Below, piece after piece: positions 26,596 through 34,769 of a stretch of DNA of 64,000 bases. A program made the translations under genes and the position numbers. Each line of letters begins with the position of its first letter. Positions within the stretch are counted from its first letter, which is position 1. Under the pieces are notes generated by a model. That model had not been told where the DNA came from. It was given only the letters and a program-made list of their open reading frames with translations, and did no database searches. This DNA is from Natrialba magadii ATCC 43099 (GTDB lineage Archaea > Halobacteriota > Halobacteria > Halobacteriales > Natrialbaceae), in contig NC_013922.1 of assembly GCF_000025625.1 (NCBI RefSeq), positions 434,001 through 498,000 on the forward strand. Reading direction: 5' to 3'.

Positions 26596-26611
26596 TGAAA
26601 ACGTTAATACG
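26596..26611 (+). promoter_or_regulatory. Promoter of small ORF 1
   Basis: TGAAAACGTTAATAC: a purine-rich BRE followed by TTAATAC (26604-26610), with the ATG of the small ORF 26-32 bases downstream, the geometry of a leaderless haloarchaeal transcript. Confidence 0.6.
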
Positions 26612-26635
26612 CACTGAAAATCCGTATTCGACTGT

Positions 26636-26806
26636 ATGCGTAATCAAGACGCAATTTTCGATACAAAGCAGCATATCAGTACTACCAGGGATATCCGTGG
26701 CCAGCCACTTTCCGAACTAGTGCTCAGCCTGCTCGACAGCGCCTTTGCCGGCGTCCTTTGTGGGTCTGAACGGAGGAACCGATATGGAGAACGCAAGGCA
26801 CGCTGA
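26636..26806 (+). CDS. Small ORF 1 (56 residues), related to small ORF 2
   Basis: Starts MRNQDAIFDTKQHIS and contains LSELVLSLLDSAFAGVLCG. The stretch SLLDSAFAGV matches SLLDSAFSGV in the 47-residue ORF before mgtE, and the DNA similarity continues through a GGAGGAAC ribosome site into an overlapping ATG. Both ORFs sit 26-34 bases after a TATA box. Here the overlapped downstream frame (ATG 26784) ends after 32 residues (MENARHAEQAASLRIKHTFG...), so this copy seems to be the remnant of a duplicated leader-plus-gene unit. It may be a leader peptide; unproven. Confidence 0.5.
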   Translation: MRNQDAIFDTKQHISTTRDIRGQPLSELVLSLLDSAFAGVLCGSERRNRYGERKAR

Positions 26807-26882
26807 GCAAGCCGCTTCCTTGCGGATCAAGCACACCTTCGGATCTGAAAGTCACGACCACGGACACGTCGTTCCAGAGTAA
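26784..26882 (+). pseudogene. Truncated gene after small ORF 1
   Basis: ATG 26784, preceded by GGAGG at 26772-26776, opens a 32-residue frame that overlaps the end of small ORF 1 just as mgtE overlaps small ORF 2. It ends in HDHGHVVPE and has no recognisable domain. Probably the 5' stub of a lost gene. The 250 bases that follow carry no credible ORF. Confidence 0.35.
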
Positions 26883-27091
26883 CCAATGTCTCTTGAGCGA
26901 CGTGTCCGGCTTTGCCAGCGACTGCTACCTCGGACGTGTTGGAACGGGTGGCAGGTGACACGAAGAGCCATGCGGCTGCTGCGGTGTCGATCTGCCCACC
27001 TCCGTTGAACGGCAGAGCTACCCCACTATACGCCCCAGCGGACCTCGCGTCCGCCCTGTAGGTCACCCCTCGCGCATTCATTCCATGATTA

Positions 27092-27108
27092 AAATCGTTG
27101 TATTTAAT
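27092..27108 (+). promoter_or_regulatory. Promoter of small ORF 2/mgtE
   Basis: AAAATCGTTGTATTTAATA: A-rich BRE-like stretch and TTTAATA (27103-27109) about 28 bases before ATG 27135, again suggesting a leaderless start. Confidence 0.6.
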
Positions 27109-27134
27109 ACAGACAACTTCTCATCCCAAACCGT

Positions 27135-27278
27135 ATGTGGGAATCCAATCACCACTCACAGCTGAACAGTGCGGAGAGCTCCACGATCCCGACCCTCGAA
27201 GAACAAGTTCGCAGCCTGCTTGACAGCGCGTTCTCCGGCGTCTTCTCGCCAGCTCAGGAGGAACACTATGACTGCTAA
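27135..27278 (+). CDS. Small ORF 2 (47 residues) overlapping mgtE
   Basis: Starts MWESNHHSQLNSAESS and continues TIPTLEEQVRSLLDSAFSGV to end HYDC. Its last codons overlap the mgtE start: mgtE ATG is at 27268 while this frame stops at 27278. A strong AGGAGG (27256-27261) for mgtE lies inside it. Ribosomes finishing this ORF would sit on the mgtE initiation region, so translational coupling or leader-peptide control is plausible. The SLLDSAF motif is shared with small ORF 1. No known family recognised. Confidence 0.55.
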   Translation: MWESNHHSQLNSAESSTIPTLEEQVRSLLDSAFSGVFSPAQEEHYDC

Positions 27279-27996
27279 CACACCCGCAGACGAGTTTGAG
27301 AACGAGACCGAAGAATCGACAGCAAACGAAGATGTGGAACTGCTCGCTGACGGCGGAGTCACCGACACCGGAGCCAAGACCACTGGTGGCGGGATCTCTA
27401 TTCGTGGTGAGAATATCAAGGACGCGGAGCTGACGCGCAGTGAGCTCATCCTCTCCTCGTCACTGCCAAAGAAAATTTGGCTCCGCCTTCCGTGGTTGCT
27501 TGTTGCACTGGCTGGTGGCCTTCTGGCTGGCGGGGTTATTGGTACTGCTGAAGGTACACTGGAGGCAGCCGAGATCGCACTGCTGGCCATTTTCGTCCCA
27601 GTGATCATGGACATGGGTGGTAACGTCGGTACCCAGGCGTCCACAATCTTCGTCCGTGGACTCGCAACCGGACACATTGATGACAAGAACGCGATGAAAC
27701 ATCTCGCCCGAGAGGGCGTCTTTGGAGTCGTCATCGGCCTCATTATCGGGACCATTGCCGCAACCATCGCACTGGTCTGGCAGGATAATGCAGCGCTGTC
27801 GATGGTGCTGTTCACCGCTCTGTTGACGGTCTGTACGGTCGCCAGTGTGTTTGGATATCTCATTCCGTGGGTCGCACACAAGCTGGGATTCGACCCTGCT
27901 GCGGTTTCCGACCCCGTTGTGACGACGTTCAAAGACCTTACCGCCGTGCTCATCTACTTCGGCTTGGCAATCTGGCTGCTCCCGGGGGCGCTATAA
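27268..27996 (+). CDS. MgtE-type Mg2+ channel, membrane domain only
   Basis: 242 residues. After about 95 hydrophilic residues come five hydrophobic segments with MgtE signatures: FVPVIMDMGGNVGTQASTIFVRGLATG and the last helix DPVVTTFKDLTAVLIYFGLAIWLL, whose TTFKD aspartate corresponds to the selectivity-filter position. The cytosolic N domain and CBS pair of normal MgtE are absent from this chain; a separate CBS-pair gene follows three bases later. By family it moves Mg2+ (perhaps Mn2+ or Co2+) into the cell. ATG 27268 with AGGAGG is firm. Confidence 0.88.
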   Translation: MTANTPADEFENETEESTANEDVELLADGGVTDTGAKTTGGGISIRGENIKDAELTRSELILSSSLPKKIWLRLPWLLVALAGGLLAGGVIGTAEGTLEAAEIALLAIFVPVIMDMGGNVGTQASTIFVRGLATGHIDDKNAMKHLAREGVFGVVIGLIIGTIAATIALVWQDNAALSMVLFTALLTVCTVASVFGYLIPWVAHKLGFDPAAVSDPVVTTFKDLTAVLIYFGLAIWLLPGAL

Positions 27997-27998
27997 AG

Positions 27999-28415
27999 AT
28001 GACCGGAACCGTTTCCGAACTCGTCTCAGACGAGTTTCAGACCGCAGACCCCACGACCACCGTTGACGAGGCTATCGACCTCTTCCGCGACCGAACACCG
28101 TCGGAAGAAACGACGCTGTATTACCTGTACATCGTTGACGGCGACGAACTCAGTGGGGTTGTCTCGCTCAACGAGTTGCTGAATGCCGAACGAACGGTTT
28201 CAGTCGGGGAAGTCATGGCGAGCGATATCCGGACGGTTTCGACCGACTCACCGGTGGCTGACGCAGTGGACATCATCTCCGAACAGGGGTTCCCTGCGTT
28301 GCCGGTAGTTGATGGTTCGAAACTCGTCGGCGTCATCCGAGCGAGTGACCTGATTGACGCAGCCGAAGAGGAAGAGACGCTCACCGCGCTGAAAAAAGCC
28401 GGCTTCTGGGTGTAA
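27999..28415 (+). CDS. CBS-pair protein, MgtE regulatory domain as separate chain
   Basis: 138 residues, two CBS motifs: ADPTTTVDEAIDLFRD with YYLYIVDGDELSGVVSLNELL, then MASDIRTVSTDSPVADAVDIISEQGFPALPVVDGSKLVGVIRASDLID. These are typical of the CBS pair inside MgtE, where Mg2+ binding closes the channel. It starts two bases after the mgtE stop, so the two are almost surely one operon and probably one complex. The MgtE N-terminal superhelical domain is missing from both chains. Confidence 0.85.
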   Translation: MTGTVSELVSDEFQTADPTTTVDEAIDLFRDRTPSEETTLYYLYIVDGDELSGVVSLNELLNAERTVSVGEVMASDIRTVSTDSPVADAVDIISEQGFPALPVVDGSKLVGVIRASDLIDAAEEEETLTALKKAGFWV

Positions 28416-28644
28416 CACACCTCGCCCCGGCCTATCCAGAGGCAACGTTCCTCCACCGGGAGTGGTCGTGTATATCGACAGCCGAACACTGATGATACCT
28501 GGCTTTCTGGCCGCTATCAGATAGGTGCGATCCTGTGAGATCCGCCTGTGTTGGCGCTGCTGACGGTCAAGCGATGTAGCCCAATATTGGAACGACACTA
28601 CCAGCGATGTTCACTCCACTGACTCAAGCTCACAACACAACACT
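28416..28644. other. Spacer between CBS gene and PhoU gene
   Basis: 229 bases, no ORF of note. AATATTGG near 28582 could be part of a promoter for the PhoU gene. No T-rich terminator is obvious. Confidence 0.3.
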
Positions 28645-29313
28645 ATGCCGCGAGAAAGCTACCAACAAGAACTCAAGACGCTCCGTGAGGCGGTAATCGA
28701 GATGGGCGAGCTCGTCCACACGCAGTTCGACCGCTCTGTGACAGCCCTCGCTGACCACGATACGGAGTTAGCCCGCCAAGTCATCGAAAGCGAAGAACGA
28801 ATCAACGAGCGCTATCTCAAGATCGAACGCAAATGCATCGACCTGCTGGGACTTCAACAACCGGTTGCCAGCGACCTTCGGTTCGTCGCCGCGTCGTTCA
28901 AGATTAGCACCGAACTCGAACGTATTGGTGACATCGCGGTGAAGATCGCCGAACGGACGGAAGCCGGCCTACCGGCGATGGACCCCGATGTCGATATTCC
29001 ATCGATGGCCCAGGAGAGTGCGACGATGGTCGCCGATGCAATCGACGCCTTCGGAGCTGCCGACACGAACGCATGTCGAGAAATCATCGCCCGCGACGAC
29101 CAGATTGATCAACTCGCAAAACACGCGAGCCGACAGGTCTTCGGCGAAACAACCACCCTCGACACCGAAGCCGTCAACCCCGACGAGTACCATGAAGACG
29201 TTCTCCGGCTCTTGCTCACCATCACTGACATTGAGCAAGTCGCCGATCACGCGACGAACATCGCTGCTCGGACAGTCTATATGGCGACCGGGGACGACAG
29301 TCTCCTTGAATAA
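28645..29313 (+). CDS. PhoU-domain protein of the integrated element
   Basis: 222 residues of two three-helix PhoU repeats, each with the acidic metal-binding pattern: LQQPVASDLRFVAASFKISTELERIGDIAVKIAE and RLLLTITDIEQVADHATNIAARTVYM. It is clearly related to the chromosomal PhoU at 50752-51423 (both start SYQ..L..LRE and share LQQPVASDLRF). PhoU proteins usually modulate phosphate uptake or signalling. Here no phosphate transporter is nearby, and the partner may be the MgtE/CBS pair. Normal length, no damage. Confidence 0.87.
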   Translation: MPRESYQQELKTLREAVIEMGELVHTQFDRSVTALADHDTELARQVIESEERINERYLKIERKCIDLLGLQQPVASDLRFVAASFKISTELERIGDIAVKIAERTEAGLPAMDPDVDIPSMAQESATMVADAIDAFGAADTNACREIIARDDQIDQLAKHASRQVFGETTTLDTEAVNPDEYHEDVLRLLLTITDIEQVADHATNIAARTVYMATGDDSLLE

Positions 29314-29330
29314 TACCACCTCACTGGGTT

Positions 29331-29774
29331 TTAGGAACCTCGTTCTGGTGTCTTTGGGCTTCGTTCACAGCCAGTACCCTGCTTGGTCGTCTGTTCGTCG
29401 AGAGTGTCGATGATGTTATTCGCCCGAACGACGCCGCTGAACTGGCCCGATTCATCGACGACGGGAAGTATGGCAAACCCGTTCTCGATGAATTGATGAA
29501 CCGCGTGCTGTAGCGAATCCGGCGTGGTGACGGTCACGAGATCGGTCGTCATAATTTCGGAGACTGGGTCGCTGCCCTTTGCGTTCAGTAGTTCCCGCAT
29601 TGAGACGACGCCCACGAGTTCGCCATTGTTTCGCACGTAGACATAATAGACGGAAACGCCGTCATCAACAGGTGGAAACTCCCGTACTTCGGTGATCACC
29701 TGATCGACGGTGACCTCCGTGTTGACACTCACCGTCTGGTCGCTACTGATAGTGTGAGGTGTGGGTTGAGCCAT
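29331..29774 (-). CDS. CBS-pair protein 2
   Basis: 147 residues, convergent with the PhoU gene (17 bases between stops). Two CBS motifs: VTVDQVITEVREFPPVDDGVSVYYVYVRNNGELVGVVSMRELLNAKG and MTTDLVTVTTPDSLQHAVHQFIENGFAILPVVDESGQFSGVVRANNIID. It parallels the first CBS protein in length and order (both have GVVS.(N/R)ELLNA), so the two are paralogues. A CTTTAAC box about 30 bases before the start on the minus strand suggests its own leaderless promoter. It may be a second regulatory subunit for the split channel. Confidence 0.83.
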   Translation of the reverse strand: MAQPTPHTISSDQTVSVNTEVTVDQVITEVREFPPVDDGVSVYYVYVRNNGELVGVVSMRELLNAKGSDPVSEIMTTDLVTVTTPDSLQHAVHQFIENGFAILPVVDESGQFSGVVRANNIIDTLDEQTTKQGTGCERSPKTPERGS

Positions 29775-29919
29775 GAATAGAGGCCAGCAGCGAGGTAGTT
29801 AAAGCTCACAGGGCGTATCGATTTCGCACTAATCATAACCAAAACCGGAGGTCGATGGTCGTTCTGGTAACTACTTGCCCTGTACTTACCGCACAGGGTG
29901 CCAAAACTATCATGTTCTA

Positions 29920-29939
29920 AGGGTTTCAACAGAGCCGAA
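29920..29939. repeat. Right inverted repeat (IS6-like end)
   Basis: Reverse complement of 26359-26378 with one mismatch (19 of 20). Together they bound a cassette of about 3.6 kb. Outside both ends, GGTAGT-like sequence continues the similarity after a two-base offset. Confidence 0.7.
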
Positions 29940-30360
29940 CACTACCGTGTGACTGATCACTGGTACACAGACTCGGTACAGAATCGTGGTCCAAGGTTAT
30001 GGGCCAGATGTCTGGGTGCTGGATCGTAGTATTGAGCACTATTGCGAACCGGTTACTCTCACAGAACTGATAGGGAGAATTCGAGTAACGGTCCAGAACA
30101 CGGGTTACGTTGAACCGATAATATCTATGGATCGGTGTTGAAATAATGCCGGTTTGGTGCCCAATTTGACCCACCAGGGTATTCATTTGCGTCTACTCCA
30201 TTCTGCCAGATCTCGTTAGGATAGGTCCCCCATCCCATTGAGGCAATCAACTGGGTGCCTTTTAAGTCTGCAGCCCATAGTAGCGCTCACACGGCTGAAA
30301 ACCATGGTCTAAGCGAACGGGCAATTAAGTGAGACGGGAATTGTCAGAAAGGCTAAGTTA
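29940..30360. other. A/T-rich tail of the integrated element
   Basis: No ORF with recognisable character on either strand; short minus-strand frames have no family pattern. Base composition is foreign to the surrounding chromosome. Probably decayed DNA of the element. Confidence 0.4.
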
Positions 30361-30404
30361 GCCCTCTCACGGCAATGACCAGGGTTCGAATCTCTGTCGG
30401 AGTA
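30361..30404 (+). repeat. attR: duplicated tRNA-Glu 3' end
   Basis: Copies 24968-25011 with two C-to-T differences, one in the T stem and one in the acceptor stem, so the stretch can no longer serve as a tRNA end. It marks the right boundary of the integrated element. Confidence 0.85.
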
Positions 30405-30783
30405 CTTCTTTACTTCCACTACGTCATCGAGCCACCGCAGTCGTTGGGTCTCAGAATCGGGAGCCGCATCTGACTCTCTCGCGTCTGGTTCGGGACGCAC
30501 TCGAGACGCACCAGACTCAATCCATGCCGGCCCGAAGTTGAACGGTGGTGTGAGTGATTTATATGCTGTCCAGAATACTAATCTCTGAAAATTGTTTTCT
30601 AACCGTAGTAAATATTGACTCCATACTGACTGTCAGTCCCTACTGGACCTGTCGATACAAATAAACGAAGCACGTCGTGTCAACAGTTCACTCTGACCGT
30701 CGGTAACTATCACGGAAAACGATGGATGACGGGTGTTTGAGGGCCTGCAAGGCTTTTTTACCGTCCGACCACACGTCTCTGCT
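30405..30783. other. Intergenic region before ppc
   Basis: 379 bases without a gene. A run of TTTTTTA at 30752-30758 is 26-32 bases before ATG 30784 and is the likely ppc TATA box. The stretch 30540-30720 is A/T-rich and may still hold decayed mobile DNA. Confidence 0.45.
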
Positions 30784-33480
30784 ATGCAACTTCACAACAG
30801 GGATGTCCGACAGGATGTCCGGGAACTCGGCGCGCTGCTCGGCGACGTTCTCGAGGACCAGACCTCCCGACAGGCCTTCGAGACGGTTGAGTCGTGTCGC
30901 CGGGCGGCGATCGATTACCGAGCCGGTGAACTCGAGTCCCGCGAGTCACTTATCACCGAACTCGAGGGATTGTCGCCACACCAGCAGCGTATCGTCGCCC
31001 GAGGGTTCACCTCGTATTTCGAGCTAATCAACCTGGCCGAAGAGCGCGAGCGGGTGCGCTCGATTCGCACCGAGTCCCAGGCGGGGACACTCGAGGACAG
31101 CCTCGAAACGGCGGCGGCAGAACTCGGCGAGGAGGACATCGAAACCGTTCAACAGGTACTCGACGACGTGCTGATCGAGCCGACGTTTACGGCGCATCCG
31201 ACCGAGGCGCGACGCAAGACGGTCAAGTCGAAGCTACGCGCTATTTCGATGGCACTCGAGACGCTCGACGAACGGCTGTTGACCGACAAGGAATCGGGAC
31301 AGATCTGGGCGGCTATCGACTCGGAGGTAACGAGCCTCTGGCAGACGCCGCAAGTTCGCAACCGTCAGCCTGAACCGGAGGACGAGGCCCGAAACGTGCA
31401 GTGGTACCTGCAGAACACGCTGTTCGATGTGGTCGGCGAGATCTACGACGAGTTCGCCGACGCGATCGACGAGGAGGTGGCGAGCGACATCGACATTCCG
31501 AAGCTGTTCGAGTTCCGCTCGTGGGCCGGCAGCGACCGGGACGGGAACCCCTACGTGACGCCGGACGTGACCGCGCGGACGCTCGAACGCCAGCGGTCGG
31601 TCGTCCTCGACCGCTACCGCGAGCAGCTCAAACGGCTCTCTGGTGTGTTGAGCCAGGACGGGAGCCGGATCGACCCCGGCTCCGAATTTCAGGCCGCACT
31701 CGAGTCGGATCGCGAGCGGTTGCCGGGAGCCGCCAAGACTGCGGCGGAACGCTACCCGGACGAACCCTACCGGCAGAAGCTCAAGCTGATGCGTGAACGT
31801 CTGGATCGGGTGGGCGATGTTCGACCGGGCGGCTACGACGACGCCGAGGAACTGCGAGCAGACCTCACGACCATCGCCACGAGTCTGCGAGACAACGGCG
31901 CGGCGAGCGTCGTCGAGGCCCATGTCGACCCGATTCGGCGGCAGGTCGCCACGTTCGACTTCTCGCTCGCGAGTCTCGACCTGCGAGATCATCAGCAAAA
32001 ACACACCGACGCGATCGCGGAGGCACTCGAGTCCGAGGGGATTGACTACCACGCCCTGTCCGAAGAGGAACGGGCGGAGCTGTTGACCGACGCAATCTTG
32101 CAGGACGAGCCGGTGATCGACCTGGCTGATGCCGTAAGCGACGACCTCTCGGACGATTCTGCACGCGTTCTGCGACTGTTCGATAGCCTCGCCGACTGGC
32201 AACGCGAGTACGGCGTCGAGGCGATCGACACCTACTGCATCTCGATGACTGAGGAGCCGAGCCACGTCCTCGAGGTGCTGTTCCTGGCCGACCAGGCCGG
32301 CGTCGTCTCCTTGCCGGAACACTGTGGCATCGACGTCGTCCCGCTGCTCGAGACCGAGTACGCGCTCTCGGGGGCGCGCCGGATCATGGGCTCACTGTTC
32401 GAGAACGAGGCCTACGCACAGGCGCTCGAAGCGCGCGGGCGCACCCAGGAGATCATGCTTGGCTACTCCGACTCGAACAAGGAGAACGGCTTCCTGGCGG
32501 CGAACTGGTCGCTGTACAAGAACCAGCGCCGGCTGGGTGAGATCTGCGACGATCACGACGTGAGGATGCGGCTGTTCCACGGCCGTGGCGGCTCCATCTC
32601 GCGGGGTGGCGGGCCGATGAACGAAGCACTGCTCGCGCTGCCAAACAGCACCGTGACGGGCCAGGTCAAGTTCACCGAACAGGGCGAGGCGATCGCCGAG
32701 AAGTACGCCAACCCGCGCATCGCCGAGCGTAATATCGAGCAGATGCTCAACGCCCAGCTTCGGGCGCGCCTCTACGCGAAAGACCAGCCCGAAGACGAGA
32801 TTCGGGAGGAGTGGATCGAGGCGATGGAGACGATGGCCGACGCGGCCCGCCGCGAGTACCGCGACCTCCTGGAGAGCGACGGCTTCGTCCGGTACTTCGA
32901 ACAGGCGACGCCGATCACCGTCATCGAGGACCTCGACCTGGGGTCGCGGCCCGCCTCGCGGTCGGGCGAGCGCACCGTCGAAGACCTGCGGGCGATTCCG
33001 TGGGTGTTCTCCTGGACCCAGTCCCGGTGCATCCTGCCGGGCTGGTACGCCATTGCGACGGGTATCGATGCGTACCTCGACGACGGTGGCGACGTGGAAA
33101 CCCTCCAGACGATGTACGAGGAATGGCCGTTCTTCCGAACCACGCTCGACAACGCCGCGCTCTCGCTCTCGCGGACCGAACTCGAGATCGCCGAGCAGTA
33201 CGCGGCCCTCGCGGACGACGACCTGCGCGAACAGTTCTTCCCGCGCCTGACCGGCGAGTACGAGCGCGCAGCCGACCTGATCACCGAGATCGGCCAGCGT
33301 GACCAGCTTCACACCCGCGACTGGCTGGGTGAGAACCTGGAGCGACGAAACCCCTACGTCGATCCGCTGAACTTGCTCCAGACGCACCTGCTCGACCAAA
33401 CCCACCGGACTGACATCGAAGAACGAACACTCCGGCTCACGGTGAAGGGAATCGCGGCAGGGATGAAGAACACGGGGTAA
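30784..33480 (+). CDS. ppc: Phosphoenolpyruvate carboxylase
   Basis: 898-residue anaplerotic enzyme converting PEP and bicarbonate to oxaloacetate. Catalytic motifs: EPTFTAHPTEARRKTV (His near residue 137), GYSDSNKENGFLAANW, and the glycine-rich loop FHGRGGSISRGGGPMNEALLALP. The C-terminus MKNTG is the conserved end of the bacterial-type enzyme. ATG 30784 is favoured over GTG/TTG starts within the leader because MQLHNRDVRQDVRELG matches the family and a TATA box sits at the right distance. It supplies oxaloacetate while the malic enzyme at 61547-63802 does the reverse flow. Confidence 0.96.
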   Translation: MQLHNRDVRQDVRELGALLGDVLEDQTSRQAFETVESCRRAAIDYRAGELESRESLITELEGLSPHQQRIVARGFTSYFELINLAEERERVRSIRTESQAGTLEDSLETAAAELGEEDIETVQQVLDDVLIEPTFTAHPTEARRKTVKSKLRAISMALETLDERLLTDKESGQIWAAIDSEVTSLWQTPQVRNRQPEPEDEARNVQWYLQNTLFDVVGEIYDEFADAIDEEVASDIDIPKLFEFRSWAGSDRDGNPYVTPDVTARTLERQRSVVLDRYREQLKRLSGVLSQDGSRIDPGSEFQAALESDRERLPGAAKTAAERYPDEPYRQKLKLMRERLDRVGDVRPGGYDDAEELRADLTTIATSLRDNGAASVVEAHVDPIRRQVATFDFSLASLDLRDHQQKHTDAIAEALESEGIDYHALSEEERAELLTDAILQDEPVIDLADAVSDDLSDDSARVLRLFDSLADWQREYGVEAIDTYCISMTEEPSHVLEVLFLADQAGVVSLPEHCGIDVVPLLETEYALSGARRIMGSLFENEAYAQALEARGRTQEIMLGYSDSNKENGFLAANWSLYKNQRRLGEICDDHDVRMRLFHGRGGSISRGGGPMNEALLALPNSTVTGQVKFTEQGEAIAEKYANPRIAERNIEQMLNAQLRARLYAKDQPEDEIREEWIEAMETMADAARREYRDLLESDGFVRYFEQATPITVIEDLDLGSRPASRSGERTVEDLRAIPWVFSWTQSRCILPGWYAIATGIDAYLDDGGDVETLQTMYEEWPFFRTTLDNAALSLSRTELEIAEQYAALADDDLREQFFPRLTGEYERAADLITEIGQRDQLHTRDWLGENLERRNPYVDPLNLLQTHLLDQTHRTDIEERTLRLTVKGIAAGMKNTG

Positions 33481-33534
33481 GCAGACCTTCGGTGGCGGTA
33501 CGTACTCGAGTTTTCAGTCGCTCTCTATCCGACT

Positions 33535-34497
33535 CTACGCTGTCGACTCCTCGACCGTCGGCACCGGCACCGACTCCAGCACACCGTTGACGACCTGTGT
33601 CTTCGCGACGCCGTTAACCGTCGCATCCGGCGTTAGCACCAGTCTGTGGGCCAGCACCGGCTGGGCAACGCGCTTGATGTCGTCCGGCGTCACGTACGAC
33701 CGGCCGACGATCGTCGCATACGCCCGCGCCGCCTCGAACAGTCGCTGAGTTCCACGCGGCGAGACGCCCGTCTCGACGCGCCCGTCGGCACGCGTTGCGC
33801 GAGCGAGTGCGGCAACGTACTCGAGTAGGTCTTCGTCGACCCGCACCGTCTCGGGCACGGTCCGAAGCTGTTCGACCTGGTCGGGTTCGAGGACGGCCTC
33901 GACGGACGGACTGGTCGTTTCTCGGTTGGCGCGGCGGCGGAGGAGTTCGACCTCGCCGGCTTCGTCGGGGTAGCCCATCGACGTTTTGACGAGGAAGCGG
34001 TCGACCTGTGCTTCGGGGAGCGGGAAGGTTCCCTCCTGTTCGATGGGGTTCTGGGTGGCGATGACGACGAACGGGTCCGGGAGCTGGCGGGTTTCGCCGT
34101 CGACAGTGACCTGGCCTTCCTCCATGGCCTCGAGGAGGGCGGCCTGGGTTTTCGGCGGCGCGCGGTTGATCTCATCGGCGAGGACGACGTTCGCGAAGAT
34201 GGGGCCGGCGTTGAACTCGAAGGCGCGCTCGCGTTCGTTGAAGATGTGGGTGCCGGTGACGTCGGCGGGGAGCAGATCGGGGGTGAACTGGATGCGCGAG
34301 AACGAGAGGCCGAGTGCGGTGGCGACACTGCGGGCAGTGAGCGTCTTGCCGGTGCCGGGGACGTCCTCGACGAGGACGTGGCCGCGACCGACGACGCCGA
34401 CGAGGATGTCTTCGGGGAACGCACGATCGCAGATGACGGCGTCGTCGATGGTCTGGAGGACGGCCGAACACTCGCTACTGGCCTGGGTGACGTCCAT
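33535..34497 (-). CDS. MoxR-family AAA+ ATPase
   Basis: 320 residues. Walker A EDVPGTGKTLTARS, Walker B VLADEINRAPPKTQAALLEAMEEGQVTVDG, sensor 1 VVIATQNPIEQEGTFPLPEAQVDRF and the C-terminal lid GVSPRGTQRLFEAARAYA are all textbook MoxR. Such chaperones usually mature a von Willebrand/DUF58 partner encoded beside them; no such partner lies in this window. ATG 34497 is chosen; a start at 34599 adds an atypical 34-residue stretch. Confidence 0.92.
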   Translation of the reverse strand: MDVTQASSECSAVLQTIDDAVICDRAFPEDILVGVVGRGHVLVEDVPGTGKTLTARSVATALGLSFSRIQFTPDLLPADVTGTHIFNERERAFEFNAGPIFANVVLADEINRAPPKTQAALLEAMEEGQVTVDGETRQLPDPFVVIATQNPIEQEGTFPLPEAQVDRFLVKTSMGYPDEAGEVELLRRRANRETTSPSVEAVLEPDQVEQLRTVPETVRVDEDLLEYVAALARATRADGRVETGVSPRGTQRLFEAARAYATIVGRSYVTPDDIKRVAQPVLAHRLVLTPDATVNGVAKTQVVNGVLESVPVPTVEESTA

Positions 34498-34684
34498 GGA
34501 AACGCCGTCGGCCGCTCGTGTCAAATGAGTTTCGCTCCCGGAGAGTTCCGTCGTGCGTGGGTGTCCGTGGCGCGTTCGCTCCGAAATCTCGCTCACCACC
34601 GTTCGACAGAGTGTCCGTGAACTCCTCGCAAACTGCGAAAGAGATCGAAACCGGTAAAAACGATACCCCTGTACAAACAGGTGA

Positions 34685-34769
34685 GCCGAGATAGCCTAGC
34701 CCGGCCAAGGCGGCAGATTCGAAATCTGCTGTCCTCACGGACTCGGGAGTTCAAATCTCCCTCTCGGCG
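34685..34769 (+). tRNA. tRNA-Ser (CGA)
   Basis: 85 bases with a long variable arm, as serine tRNAs need. Acceptor GCCGAGA/TCTCGGC, anticodon stem GCAGA/TCTGC around TTCGAAA giving anticodon CGA at 34720-34722, T arm with GGTTCAAATC-like loop (GGAG-TTCAAAT-CTCC), discriminator G. No intron. Confidence 0.93.

Larger units (their letters stand above)
24968..30404 (+). mobile_element. Integrated element at tRNA-Glu
   Basis: About 5.4 kb between the tRNA-Glu 3' end and its imperfect copy. The integrase lies just inside the left end and points inward. The rest is an inverted-repeat-bounded cassette with magnesium channel, CBS and PhoU genes, and A/T-richer spacers. No replication, capsid or conjugation gene is present, so it is either a small integrative island or the remnant of a larger plasmid or virus. 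Confidence 0.8.

Noticed and set aside
26827-27081. 84-codon minus-strand frame in the integrated element
   Set aside because: No recognisable family, no promoter, and it covers decayed DNA after the small ORF 1 unit.
30361-30404. A second tRNA-Glu gene
   Set aside because: Only the 3' part is present and two changes break the T and acceptor stems; it is an att copy.
30309-30500. 63-codon minus-strand frame over attR
   Set aside because: Its product reads through the tRNA copy and has no family pattern.
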